From contig DBWR01000012.1 of assembly GCA_002309305.1 (NCBI GenBank), positions 1-53,642 of the forward strand: a DNA stretch of 53,642 bases, written 5' to 3'. Under the pieces are notes generated by a model. It worked only from the letters and a program-made list of their open reading frames with translations. It was not told where the DNA came from and searched no databases. Below, piece by piece: positions 25,656 through 33,679 of this stretch (within the stretch, counting starts at the first letter, position 1; every line of letters begins with the position of its first letter). Source of the DNA: Treponema sp. UBA1233. Lineage in GTDB: Bacteria > Spirochaetota > Spirochaetia > Treponematales > Treponemataceae. Position numbers and translations under genes: made by a program.

Positions 25656-25684
25656 AGTATACAAAAAAACTTGACATCTGACAA
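25656..25684 (-). promoter_or_regulatory. Promoter of the DUF456 gene, leaderless
   Basis: Minus-strand TTGTCA (25679-25684), 17-base spacer, TATACT (25656-25661), then six bases to the ATG. It overlaps the -35 and spacer of the divergent promoter. Confidence 0.65.
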
Positions 25685-25699
25685 TAACGATGGGATAAT
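25671..25699 (+). promoter_or_regulatory. Promoter of the GH36 glycosidase gene
   Basis: TTGACA (25671-25676), 17-base spacer, GATAAT (25694-25699), about 40 bases before the ATG. A normal leader with AGGAG follows. The two divergent promoters share bases 25671-25684, so only one can probably be occupied at a time. Confidence 0.7.
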
Positions 25700-25739
25700 A
25701 CACACGAGAATCGTTTTAAAGTTTATGTAGGAGTTTTAT

Positions 25740-27758
25740 ATGAAGATTTCAGGCGTTGTTGAATCTGCAAACGCTCTTCCAGTACAAGTCAAAGGCTGCT
25801 CTTCCTTTATGCAATATTCGTACCGCTATGACGGTCCAGTAGGCAATACCAGCGAATCTTCACCAGACAGAAGGAACCGCATTGTTGCTCTGCACGGAAT
25901 CCACGAATTGCTGGCCCAATGCACGGACGATCAGGAATTTCTTTCTTACTGCAGGTCCAACGACTTTTACTTTTACGGCGGCGGATGGCAGTCATGGGGC
26001 TTTGGTGGAGAACTTTCTCCCGGGGAATATCCCAAAAATTTCGGACCGTTTCTTTCAGGATTAAAAACCTATTTTACCTTTCCGGGAAGATGGCCGGAAG
26101 TAATCAACGGAAAAAAGACTCAGGACAAATTCATCCTCAAGGGACAGTTCATCATCTACTTCAGGTGGAAGCAGACCTACCTTGTCCTTGCATCAACAGG
26201 ACCAATCGTGGGCATGGAAGCGGAATTACTGCCGCCCGTCCAATACTATGTGGACAGGGAAAACAAAACTGTTGCCGCCACAATATATGCCGACGGAAAA
26301 AGATGGAAGCCGTTTGAGCTGATGAGTCAAATCACCGTGTTCACCGCATCAACCTTCTTTGCGCTCAAGGATGGAATCAAAAAGCTGTTTGGAGGAATTG
26401 ACGAAAAGCGTTTCTCCATGCTTACGTTTTTGAACACCGACACCAAGAGAATCAAATGCGCCGGCTGGGAATCATGGTACAACCACTATTCGAACATCGA
26501 CGAAGAATTAATTACAAAAGATTTGGAAAACATAAGCCAGACCGAAAACCTCATCACCCTGTCATACACAAGCAAGGAACTTCCAGCAGTATTCCAGATT
26601 GACGACGGCTGGGAAAAGGCTTTGGGACAATGGCAGGCTAACCCGGAAAAGTTTCCATCGGGGATGCAGAATCTTGCGCAGAAAATTGAAACCGCCGGTT
26701 ACATTCCGGGAATATGGATTGCACCGTTCATCATCGATTACAGAAGCGAATTTGCACAACAGCACAAGGACTGGATTTTAAAGGATGAAAGGAGGAAGCC
26801 ACTTTCTGCAGGCCTAAACACCAGTTGGGGAGCTCGATGGGGAAGGCATCAGCCCTCAAAGGCACATTCATTTTTCTGTCTGGACTTGAGCCGCGACGAT
26901 GTACTGGACTATCTGGACAGGCTTATGGAAATCATTATCGAGGAATGGGGATTCAGGTACATAAAGCTTGACTTCCTTTATGCAGGAATGTTGAATGGAA
27001 GGTTTGACCAGGGTGGAGCCGCATATCAGTGGTATGACAGGGCAATAAAGAAACTGACCCGCAGATGGGTAAACTCCAGGGGACAAAGTGTAGCGTACCT
27101 TGGCTGTGGAGTTCCATTTGAATCTTCATTCACCACGCTTCCACTTTCACGCATTGGACCGGATACAAAGCATGACTGGGATGACCCCGTCTTGGAAAGG
27201 ATGCACTATCCCGCACGTCCAGGAGCAAAACCAAACCTCATCAGTACATTGGGACACGCATTTTGGGACCAGAGCATTTTCATCAACGATCCGGATGTCG
27301 TATTCCTGCGCACGACAAACATTTCCCTGAGCGACGGAGAAAAGGAACTGATCGCCCTTGTGGACAAACTTTTTGCAAGCCAGATAATGCATTCGGATGA
27401 TCTGATTGAATTCAACATCAATGAACAGGAATTCACGCAAAAGATTGCCGGATGGTACAAGGCTCTGGACAAGCAGGAATTTGGAATGGAAACTATAGAA
27501 GCCGGCATGCTCGTTATTTTTTCAAGGAACGGAAAATACTGCGGCTTGATAAACATGAGCGAAAAACCCTTTACCCGCACAAAGGAAGAATTCATACAAA
27601 GCATAAACTATCAGCTTGGGCTTTCTTTAGATGCGGAGACGGTGGAATTAAAGCCGGTGGTGGAAAACTGCCTGAACGCCGGAGATCTTTTCACTGCGGA
27701 AAGACATTCAATTTCTGTATTCAAAATAGTACAGGAAGCGGTGGACGAAGAGGAATGA
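25740..27758 (+). CDS. Alpha-galactosidase-like glycoside hydrolase (GH36 clan)
   Basis: 672 residues, no signal peptide, so cytoplasmic. The N-terminal beta domain has WQSWGFGGELSPGEYP. The barrel has PAVFQIDDGWEKALGQWQANPEKFPSGMQ, PGIWIAPFIIDYRSE, the likely nucleophile Asp411 in YIKLDFLYAGM and a candidate acid/base Asp in RIGPDTKHDW. The overall layout fits GH36 and related alpha-galactosidases or alpha-N-acetylgalactosaminidases; KLDF instead of KWD leaves the substrate open. It has its own promoter; the pseudouridine synthase starts 25 bases later. Confidence 0.82.
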   Translation: MKISGVVESANALPVQVKGCSSFMQYSYRYDGPVGNTSESSPDRRNRIVALHGIHELLAQCTDDQEFLSYCRSNDFYFYGGGWQSWGFGGELSPGEYPKNFGPFLSGLKTYFTFPGRWPEVINGKKTQDKFILKGQFIIYFRWKQTYLVLASTGPIVGMEAELLPPVQYYVDRENKTVAATIYADGKRWKPFELMSQITVFTASTFFALKDGIKKLFGGIDEKRFSMLTFLNTDTKRIKCAGWESWYNHYSNIDEELITKDLENISQTENLITLSYTSKELPAVFQIDDGWEKALGQWQANPEKFPSGMQNLAQKIETAGYIPGIWIAPFIIDYRSEFAQQHKDWILKDERRKPLSAGLNTSWGARWGRHQPSKAHSFFCLDLSRDDVLDYLDRLMEIIIEEWGFRYIKLDFLYAGMLNGRFDQGGAAYQWYDRAIKKLTRRWVNSRGQSVAYLGCGVPFESSFTTLPLSRIGPDTKHDWDDPVLERMHYPARPGAKPNLISTLGHAFWDQSIFINDPDVVFLRTTNISLSDGEKELIALVDKLFASQIMHSDDLIEFNINEQEFTQKIAGWYKALDKQEFGMETIEAGMLVIFSRNGKYCGLINMSEKPFTRTKEEFIQSINYQLGLSLDAETVELKPVVENCLNAGDLFTAERHSISVFKIVQEAVDEEE

Positions 27759-27783
27759 TCCGCAAATAGTTTCGGGAAACAAA

Positions 27784-28728
27784 GTGAAAAAATACTTTTG
27801 GAAAATCGAAAGGCCTCAGACACTAATCTCTTTTCTTCAGGAACAAAGATATTTTATTTCTCCGGAAACAGAGGGAATTTCAAATTCAAAAATCAGGCGA
27901 CTGGTCATATCCGGTTCGGTCAAAGTAAATGGAAGACAGTGCAGGATACCGTCATTCATGCTGCTGCCAAAATCCACGCTGGAAGTTTTTGTTGACGAAG
28001 AAAAACTCATGTACGAAAAGCAGCCGGACGACATTCAATTTGAATTAAAACAGGAAGACGTTCTTTTTGAGGATGAATGGCTCATCATTGTAAACAAGCC
28101 CGCATTTTTCCCGGTAGAAAAAACAATGGTTCAGGACAGGAACAACCTTCATCAGACGGTAATAGACTTTCTTTACAGGAGGAACCCGGAATTGAGGAAT
28201 CCCCCCTACGTAGGAATGATGCATCGTCTGGACAAGGAAACTTCGGGTGCAATCCTGTTTACAAAGAAAAGGGAAATCAACGGAGCCATGCATGATTTGT
28301 TTGAATGCCACAAGATAAAAAAAACATACCGTGCCGTAGCTTTCAACAAAAACAAAAGGGAAATTCCCGACACTTTTTCCGTAGAAGGGTGGATGAAAAG
28401 GATAAGTCCAAAATCAAGCGCATGCAAAATGGGCATGTCAAAAAATCAAGACGACGGACTTTTTTCGCATACGGATTTTTCTCTTGTAAAGGCGCAGGGC
28501 AATCATGTTCACCTTGAATGCACGCTCCAGACAGGAAGGACGCATCAAATCAGGGTTCACTTGTCTTCGGTGGGTTTGCCGCTTGTAGGTGACGAACTGT
28601 ACGGAGGACCAGAAGGATTTGAAGAAAACAACGGACGGATCATGCTGCATTCAAAGTCTCTGGAATTTGTTCATCCTATGACGGGTCAAACCATAAAGGC
28701 AGAAAGTCCGCTCCCACCGCTTTTTTAA
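27784..28728 (+). CDS. RluA-family pseudouridine synthase
   Basis: 314 residues, GTG start. An S4-like RNA-binding domain (ISNSKIRRLVISGSVKVNGR) is followed by the catalytic domain with VNKPAFFPVE, catalytic Asp150 in MMHRLDKETSGAILF, and LQTGRTHQIRVHLSSVGLPLVGDELYGG. It converts uridine to pseudouridine in rRNA or tRNA; which of RluA, RluC or RluD it matches is uncertain. The ribosome-binding site is weak (GGGAAA), so it probably depends on readthrough from the upstream glycosidase. It ends 7 bases before the converging rsgA. Confidence 0.88.
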   Translation: MKKYFWKIERPQTLISFLQEQRYFISPETEGISNSKIRRLVISGSVKVNGRQCRIPSFMLLPKSTLEVFVDEEKLMYEKQPDDIQFELKQEDVLFEDEWLIIVNKPAFFPVEKTMVQDRNNLHQTVIDFLYRRNPELRNPPYVGMMHRLDKETSGAILFTKKREINGAMHDLFECHKIKKTYRAVAFNKNKREIPDTFSVEGWMKRISPKSSACKMGMSKNQDDGLFSHTDFSLVKAQGNHVHLECTLQTGRTHQIRVHLSSVGLPLVGDELYGGPEGFEENNGRIMLHSKSLEFVHPMTGQTIKAESPLPPLF

Positions 28729-28735
28729 TATTCAA

Positions 28736-29698
28736 CTAGTCTTCAAACGAACCGGTTTTTAATTCCTGAATTATCCTCATCCAGCTGTCGTAACGCAATG
28801 GACTTATTTTTCCGTCCTGAACAGCCTGCTTTATGGCACAACCTTTTTCGTTGATGTGAGAGCAGCTCATTCCAAAAGAACACTTTCCCACAAAGGGCTT
28901 GAACTCCCGGAAATACAGGTGAAGGTTTTCTGCAGAAATGTCGTGCAGCAAAAAGCGCCTTACCCCTGGTGTGTCAATGATGTCTGCCGTAAGCCCCTGA
29001 AGTCCCCCCACAAGAGATTCTGCCAGTTCAATATGCATGAGTGAGCCTTTTGTCGTAGTATGGGTTCCGCGTCCGTATTTCTGGCTAAGGCTCCCGGTTT
29101 TGAGTACGATGGAGTTGTCCAGAACGTTTATGATTGAGCTTTTTCCAACACCGCTCTGACCGACCAATGCAGAAAGCTTGTTCTCCAGAAGCCGTGACAG
29201 TTCCTCCATGCCCTCCCCTGTTGCGGCAGAAACACGAATCACCCTGTAGCCGATTTCTTCCCATGCGGCAAGCTGGTCCATGAACAGGGAATCCTGGCTG
29301 TCCACAAGATCATATTTGTTACAGACGATGATAGGTTCAATTTCCTGATATTCGGCCTGAGCCAAGGCACGGTCAATGAATCGGGGTCTGAACGGAGGCT
29401 GGTTGGGTGTTGTCACGATGAGCAGGTAGTCAAGGTTTGCGGCAAGAAGCTGCGGTTCACGTTTCTTTATGTTCCAGCGTACAAATTCATTTTTCCTCGG
29501 AAGCAGCTTTACGATAAGCCCCTTGTCATCTTCCAGCGAAGAATCCTCAAGCTCCACAAAATCCCCTGGAGCCAGCGGATTGTAATAGTCTTTGTCTGTC
29601 TTTAAAATCTTACCCTTGATGGAACAAAAGCGCGTACGTTCATCATCACATTCGACTTCAAAAACATTTTTGCTGCCGTTAAGAATTAAACCTTGCAT
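28736..29698 (-). CDS. rsgA: Ribosome small-subunit GTPase RsgA
   Basis: 320 residues. An N-terminal OB domain is followed by a circularly permuted GTPase: CNKYDLVD (G4) precedes ALVGQSGVGKSSIIN (G1) and DIIDTPGVR (G3). The C-terminal zinc knuckle is in CSFGMSCSHINEKGC. It checks late 30S maturation. The ATG lacks a Shine-Dalgarno sequence and is seven bases after the -10 of a good promoter, so it is predicted leaderless. That would make its own translation independent of the normal 30S initiation path, an inference only. Confidence 0.94.
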   Translation of the reverse strand: MQGLILNGSKNVFEVECDDERTRFCSIKGKILKTDKDYYNPLAPGDFVELEDSSLEDDKGLIVKLLPRKNEFVRWNIKKREPQLLAANLDYLLIVTTPNQPPFRPRFIDRALAQAEYQEIEPIIVCNKYDLVDSQDSLFMDQLAAWEEIGYRVIRVSAATGEGMEELSRLLENKLSALVGQSGVGKSSIINVLDNSIVLKTGSLSQKYGRGTHTTTKGSLMHIELAESLVGGLQGLTADIIDTPGVRRFLLHDISAENLHLYFREFKPFVGKCSFGMSCSHINEKGCAIKQAVQDGKISPLRYDSWMRIIQELKTGSFED

Positions 29699-29705
29699 TT
29701 ATTTA

Positions 29706-29734
29706 ATTCTGAATAAAAACATCTTTACTGTCAA
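29706..29734 (-). promoter_or_regulatory. Promoter giving a leaderless rsgA mRNA
   Basis: Minus-strand TTGACA (29729-29734), 17-base spacer, CAGAAT (29706-29711), then seven bases to the ATG. No Shine-Dalgarno sequence. Confidence 0.65.
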
Positions 29735-29835
29735 GAGGAAATATATTATTTTGGGCAAATGTCGGGTATAACATGGGAGATAAAGAAAACAGGCTCCCAG
29801 CGGGATTCTGCCCCGAAAAAAGGCTTGCTAGAAAC

Positions 29836-29869
29836 GTTGTTGCAAAGACCGCGCTACGCTTGTGCAGAT
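29836..29869 (+). repeat. Fragment shared with the 12680-12778 element
   Basis: GTTGTTGC (29836-29843) is followed by CCGCGCTACGCTTGTGCAGAT (29849-29869), which matches the reverse complement of the loop segment at 12716-12738 at 19 of 21 positions. It abuts the left 173-bp direct repeat. No gene is seen between 29699 and 30356. Confidence 0.55.
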
Positions 29870-29872
29870 TTT

Positions 29873-30045
29873 TTTCGGTTCAAACATAACACATTGCCTT
29901 TTTCATATGTTTCTCCTGACCATTCTACCCTAAATGATACGCATAATACATCTGTTTACTCGATATGTTTTTTTTATGGGAGGTGGAAGGGAAGTGCTGA
30001 AACAGAGAAAAAAAGATTGTTAAGAGTTTATTGAGGAAGCATCGC
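29873..30045 (+). repeat. Left copy of 172-173-bp direct repeat flanking the toxin-antitoxin pair
   Basis: Nearly identical to 31080-31251: two substitutions and one A-run length difference. The right copy starts inside the last codons of the toxin gene. The left copy keeps a matching remnant (TTTTCGGTTCAAACATAA, read as FSVQT-stop), as if an earlier toxin gene once ended here. From 29975 it contains one arm of an inverted repeat. Confidence 0.85.
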
Positions 30046-30278
30046 AATGTAGGCGGGGTTCGGGGCAAGCATACATTTGTGCGGAGCGAGCAATTTTGCA
30101 AATATAGCTGGAGTTTTGCTGTTTTTCCTTCAAGGAAAATGGGAGCCTTCGCGACCAAAGCAAAACTCCTTAGCAAGCGACAGCTTGCGTCTGGTTCCCG
30201 CCGGCAATGGAGATGCTCCCTCTGTAGATTTATTCATATTATTTTTCTATGATTTGCTCTTCCCTTCCACATCCCATA
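29975..30278. mobile_element. Inverted-repeat-bounded element, left, carrying a 205-base insert
   Basis: Arms 29975-29996 and 30257-30278 match as inverted repeats at 20 of 22 positions; the core is GGAAGGGAAG. The equivalent element on the right (31182-31280) is only 99 bases. The left one has about 205 extra bases (30046-30255) between the shared interior and the distal arm. It looks like a small non-autonomous palindromic element interrupted by another repeat. No transposase is seen. Confidence 0.5.
30052..30202. repeat. Nested hairpin element inserted in the left palindrome
   Basis: Outer stem GGCGGG (30052-30057) with CCCGCC (30197-30202). Inside it are GGAGTTTTGCT (30110-30120) with AGCAAAACTCC (30159-30169), TTTTCC with GGAAAA (30123-30139), and GCAAGC-GACA-GCTTGC (30173-30188). 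The density of nested perfect stems suggests a folded RNA or a repetitive palindromic element. No coding potential is evident. Confidence 0.5.
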
Positions 30279-30307
30279 CGCTCTGTATTGGCTAACTTTT
30301 TTTAATG

Positions 30308-30336
30308 TTGACTAGACCTTATTGACATGTTATATT
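30308..30336 (+). promoter_or_regulatory. Promoter of the toxin-antitoxin operon
   Basis: TTGACT (30308-30313), 17-base spacer, TATATT (30331-30336), about 20 bases before the antitoxin ATG. AAGGAGGAG follows as a strong ribosome-binding site. Confidence 0.75.
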
Positions 30337-30356
30337 ATTGGCAGCAAGGAGGAGCT

Positions 30357-30632
30357 ATGTGCAGGACATCTATTTACGAAGCGCGCAATAATTTCTCGGC
30401 CCTGGTAAAGATGGCAGAAGAAGGCGAGGTCGTGGAGCTTACACGATATGACAAACCTGTTGCCGTAATCATAAGCTACGGGGAATATGAGAATAAACAG
30501 GAAACAAAGCCATCACTTCTGGACAAACTCGATGCATTAAAAAAACAATTTTCTGATGTCGTAGATGATCTTGGATTCGACATAACACCTTCACGAGAAT
30601 GTCCGGATTATTCAAAAGATCCATGGGCATAG
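30357..30632 (+). CDS. Phd/YefM-family antitoxin
   Basis: 91 residues from the ATG at 30357, directly after AAGGAGGAGCT. The N-terminal fold RTSIYEARNNFSALVKMAEEGEVVELTRYDKPVAVIISYGEYE is the Phd/YefM DNA-binding domain. The C-terminus is a charged tail that would wrap the toxin. It should neutralise the PIN toxin encoded 29 bases downstream and repress its own promoter. The pair is bracketed by direct repeats, suggesting spread as a cassette. Confidence 0.85.
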   Translation: MCRTSIYEARNNFSALVKMAEEGEVVELTRYDKPVAVIISYGEYENKQETKPSLLDKLDALKKQFSDVVDDLGFDITPSRECPDYSKDPWA

Positions 30633-30661
30633 CATTCACAATTATAAATCAGGAGATTTAC

Positions 30662-31096
30662 ATGAAAAAAACTTATTTATTGGACACCAATATTGTTTCT
30701 GAGTTTTCTAAAGAGCGTCCTAATGCTCAGGTAGTTGAACTATACAAAGCTAGAAGAGATTTGTGTGCAATTTCTGCAATAACATGGCAAGAACTGACAA
30801 GAGGAGTCCAACGTCTGCCAGAAGGCCGAAAAAAGCAGTATCTTCAAAACTGTCTTGAAGAATATGAGGAGGCCCTTGATGTCATTCCCTACGACAAATT
30901 CACCGGACGGATTTGCGGAGAGATTCAGGCTGATGCGGAAAAAGATGGGAAAACACTTCCCTACTATGACTCACAGATTGCAGCAACCGCCGTCTCAAAC
31001 GGCATGGTCCTTGTCACCCATAATCTTGATGATTTTACAACAATAAAAGAAAAAACATTTTTACGCATAGAGGATTGGTTTTCGGCTCAAACATAA
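30662..31096 (+). CDS. VapC-like PIN-domain toxin
   Basis: 144 residues from the ATG at 30662 (AGGAG upstream). PIN nuclease signature: Asp8 in YLLDTNIVSEF, a Glu in ITWQELTRG, and Asp in YYDSQIAA and HNLDDF. VapC toxins cut tRNA or rRNA and so stop translation. Pairing with a Phd/YefM antitoxin rather than VapB is common. The last codons (WFSAQT) lie inside the right 172-bp direct repeat. Confidence 0.88.
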   Translation: MKKTYLLDTNIVSEFSKERPNAQVVELYKARRDLCAISAITWQELTRGVQRLPEGRKKQYLQNCLEEYEEALDVIPYDKFTGRICGEIQADAEKDGKTLPYYDSQIAATAVSNGMVLVTHNLDDFTTIKEKTFLRIEDWFSAQT

Positions 31097-31251
31097 CACA
31101 TTGCCTTTTTCATATGTTTCTCCTGACCATTCTACCCTAAATGATACGCATAATACATCTGTTTACTCGATATGTTTTTTTTATGGGAGGTGGAAGGGAA
31201 GTGCTGAAGCAGAGAAAAAAGATTGTTAAGAGTTTATTGAGGAAGCATCGC
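31080..31251 (+). repeat. Right copy of the 172-bp direct repeat
   Basis: Matches 29873-30045 almost base for base. It begins in the toxin's final codons and runs up to the tRNA-Ala region. Distance between the copies is 1.2 kb and the interval contains the toxin-antitoxin pair. Confidence 0.85.
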
Positions 31252-31280
31252 TATTTTGTACTTCCCTTCCATATCCTATA
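31182..31280. repeat. Inverted-repeat-bounded element, right (99 bases)
   Basis: Arms 31182-31203 and 31259-31280 match at 18 of 22 positions; the core is GGAAGGGAAGT. The distal arm ends exactly where the tRNA promoter's -35 begins. It is the uninterrupted form of the element at 29975-30278. Confidence 0.6.
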
Positions 31281-31309
31281 TTGACGTATTTCTTATAATC
31301 TGATATATT
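31281..31309 (+). promoter_or_regulatory. Promoter of tRNA-Ala
   Basis: TTGACG (31281-31286), 17-base spacer, TATATT (31304-31309), about 15 bases before the mature 5' end. Confidence 0.7.
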
Positions 31310-31323
31310 ATGCACATTATTTA

Positions 31324-31397
<74 letters not shown>

Positions 31398-31401
31398 TCA
31401 T

Positions 31402-31434
31402 AGGCCTAATGTTTATGACACTAGGTCTTTTTTT
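31402..31434 (+). terminator. Terminator of tRNA-Ala
   Basis: AGGCCTA (31402-31408) pairs with TAGGTCT (31422-31428), followed by seven T. Confidence 0.8.
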
Positions 31435-31473
31435 ATGCCTGTTCATCAAACATGTCCCAAAAAGGAGTGAATC

Positions 31474-32010
31474 ATGATAAAGGAAATCAGACCCGAACAA
31501 ATTCCTGACAACGCAATTTCTTTGATCAGCAAAGACTGGATGCTGGTTACCGCATGTACAAAGACTGTGGACCCGGAAGGCAAAATCACCACCGGACGCG
31601 TCAACACGATGACTGCCAGCTGGGGCGGACTCGGTGAACTCTGGAACAAACCCGTAGCTACAATCTACATAAGGCCTCAGCGCTACACAAAAGAAATAAT
31701 TGATGCAACCGATACCTTTACCCTGAGCGTACTCCCGGAAAAATTCAGGCAGGCACTCAATTACTGCGGAAGCCATTCAGGACGTGACGGAGACAAATTC
31801 AAGAACGCAAAGCTGGATGTGCTCTACAACAACGGAACCCCCTACATCAAGCAGGCAAGGCTCATCCTCTTTTGCCGAAAGCTTTATGCCCAGCCGTTTG
31901 ACCCCGACTGCTTTGTGGAAGAAAAAATGCTCAAGCAGAATTACAAGAATGACGACTTCCACACAATGTACATCGGAGAGATTTACAAGGTACTCATCGA
32001 CAAGCGTTAG
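31474..32010 (+). CDS. Flavin-reductase-like FMN-binding protein
   Basis: 178 residues. It has the split-barrel FMN fold of the flavin reductase family: MLVTACTK..RVNTMTASWGGLGELWNKPVATIYIRPQRYTKEIIDATDTFTLSVLP, then NYCGSHSGRDGDKF. Probably a small flavoprotein reducing FMN or a related substrate with NAD(P)H. AAGGAG precedes the ATG. Its stop overlaps the stop of the convergent TetR gene by four bases, so that regulator may control it, though only adjacency supports this. Confidence 0.85.
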   Translation: MIKEIRPEQIPDNAISLISKDWMLVTACTKTVDPEGKITTGRVNTMTASWGGLGELWNKPVATIYIRPQRYTKEIIDATDTFTLSVLPEKFRQALNYCGSHSGRDGDKFKNAKLDVLYNNGTPYIKQARLILFCRKLYAQPFDPDCFVEEKMLKQNYKNDDFHTMYIGEIYKVLIDKR

Positions 32011-32669
32011 GACGACGGTGCAATAAGGCTACAGAAATCAGAAACAAGTTTTTCAATCGACTCAAGTGAGCTGGAATCCTGGGGAAGTGAAAAGAGCTCA
32101 CCTTCTCCAGTTTCGGGATTTTCCATTATCAGCTGTTTCTTTTGGGTGATGTAATCGCAGAGAATTGAGCTGACACCGGCACAGAACCACTTTGCGCATG
32201 TGTGGATCATCTTTTCATCAAGCGATATTTTGCCATTCCTGATCAGGGCGGAAAGAATCTGTTCGGTTTGAGTTATTATTTTTTCCATTTCACTTTGAAC
32301 GATAAACGCTGCCTTTTTGCTGAAGAATTTCTGGCTCTGCAGGAAGATGTAGACTTCGATTAGCGGGAGTTTCTCGTGCATTTTGATATACCGGTCAACC
32401 ACCCCCTTGAGTACCGTCTGAGCTGAATACTTTTGGGCGACGGTTTCCACATCAGGAGGAGCAAAGGTAATTGACAGATAATACTTTCCGCAGAAATCAA
32501 GAGTACTTTCGATTATGTCTTCGCGGTTATAGAAATGATTGTAAAGGGATGCCTTCTTTATGTTGAGTTCATCCGCAACGTCCGAAAGCGATATTCCACC
32601 CGGAGAACGGATGAATGCGGCATGCAGAACACTTTTGATAATTACATCCCTGGAAAGCCCCTTGGCCAA
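32007..32669 (-). CDS. TetR-family transcription regulator
   Basis: 220 residues, TTG start with GGGAGGGG eight bases upstream. The N-terminal helix-turn-helix is ISLSDVADELNIKKASLYNHFYNREDIIESTLDF, a clear TetR signature. The C-terminal 150 residues are helical and would bind a ligand; not recognisable. Converges on the flavin-reductase gene. Confidence 0.85.
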   Translation of the reverse strand: MAKGLSRDVIIKSVLHAAFIRSPGGISLSDVADELNIKKASLYNHFYNREDIIESTLDFCGKYYLSITFAPPDVETVAQKYSAQTVLKGVVDRYIKMHEKLPLIEVYIFLQSQKFFSKKAAFIVQSEMEKIITQTEQILSALIRNGKISLDEKMIHTCAKWFCAGVSSILCDYITQKKQLIMENPETGEGELFSLPQDSSSLESIEKLVSDFCSLIAPSS

Positions 32670-32696
32670 TTACGGTACCCCTCCCTTTGTCTGGCT

Positions 32697-33260
32697 TTAT
32701 CTTTGCTGTGCGTCTGCCTTTACCTGTGAATAAACAGCATCACCCATAAGAGACTTTACAATCTCCATGGCGAATTCCTCGGCAGCTCCGGGACCACGAC
32801 CAGTAATCAAATTGCCGCTCTTTACAAAAGCCTTGCCGCTGACATATTTTGATTTGTATTCAGGAACCTGAGCTTCCATGCCGGGATAACATGTCCAATC
32901 CTTACCGTCCAGAGCACCAGTCTGAGGAAGGACCAGGGCTGGGGCTGCACAGATTGCACATACAAGACGTCCATCCGCATTCATCTTTTTGACGATTTCA
33001 ACTACAGTTTTGTCTCCGGCCAGAACCTTTGTACCGGGCATTCCACCGGGAACGACAACCGCATCAGGAAGATCATTCAAATCCAGCTCCGATATTGCCT
33101 TGTCCGCAGTAACCGTAACCCCACGTGAACATTTTACTGTCTTGCTATTGGAAACTGCAACCAGGGTAACATCAACCTTGGCACGCCTCAAGTAATCTAC
33201 CGGAGAAAGAGTCTCTATCTCTTCCGAACCATCAGCAATAAAAACTACAGCTCTTTTCAT
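32697..33260 (-). CDS. DJ-1/PfpI-family protein
   Basis: 187 residues. VVFIADGSEEIETLSPVDYLRRAKVDVTLV is the DJ-1 N-terminus, with the conserved Glu in SEEIE. The reactive Cys is in AICAAPALVL, followed by ITGRGPGAAEEFAMEIV. The family includes chaperone or glyoxalase-type activities acting under redox stress. GGGGAATG precedes the ATG. A small membrane-protein gene ends at its 5' side. Confidence 0.9.
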   Translation of the reverse strand: MKRAVVFIADGSEEIETLSPVDYLRRAKVDVTLVAVSNSKTVKCSRGVTVTADKAISELDLNDLPDAVVVPGGMPGTKVLAGDKTVVEIVKKMNADGRLVCAICAAPALVLPQTGALDGKDWTCYPGMEAQVPEYKSKYVSGKAFVKSGNLITGRGPGAAEEFAMEIVKSLMGDAVYSQVKADAQQR

Positions 33261-33278
33261 GTCATTCCCCTATTTGTA

Positions 33279-33485
33279 TTATTTTTTTCTCTTTACGTTG
33301 CTAACAAAAAAGCCGGCACAAATCAATGTAATCAAAAGAAATACAATCATCTGAGGCACCCTTTTGAAATACAGGTTCCAGCCAAACAGGAAAGCGCCGA
33401 CACAAAATCCGACGATTGACACAACTGTCACAAATTTCTTTCCTGTAATCACATTCTTTGTTTCATTTTTGTTTTCGTTTTCCAT
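33279..33485 (-). CDS. Small membrane protein, function unknown
   Basis: 68 residues. A charged, Asn/Lys/Glu-rich N-terminus (MENENKNETKN) is followed by two membrane helices (VVSIVGFCVGAFLFGWNLYF and MIVFLLITLICAGFFV) and a VKRKK tail. AGGAGAT precedes the ATG. It lies 18 bases before the DJ-1 gene and may be cotranscribed with it. No family recognised. Confidence 0.65.
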   Translation of the reverse strand: MENENKNETKNVITGKKFVTVVSIVGFCVGAFLFGWNLYFKRVPQMIVFLLITLICAGFFVSNVKRKK

Positions 33486-33679
33486 TTTTTATCTCCTGTT
33501 AAAACTTTGCATCATGTCTTTTTATTATAATCCCCCATAATTCCTAAAGTCAAGGTTTATTTGAGTATAGATAAGGCAAAATCAGATTTATCATCACACG
33601 GATTCGAAATCATTACATGATTTCCTAAGATTGACTTATCCAGTTTTACCCCATATAATAATTTAGAAGGTACATCTTT

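Noticed and set aside
29759..30034. Hypothetical proteins in the 29699-30356 gap
   Set aside because: Frames run across direct and inverted repeats, with no ribosome-binding sites.
29975..31280. Insertion sequence
   Set aside because: Inverted repeats are present but no transposase and no clear target duplication; only a non-autonomous element can be supported.
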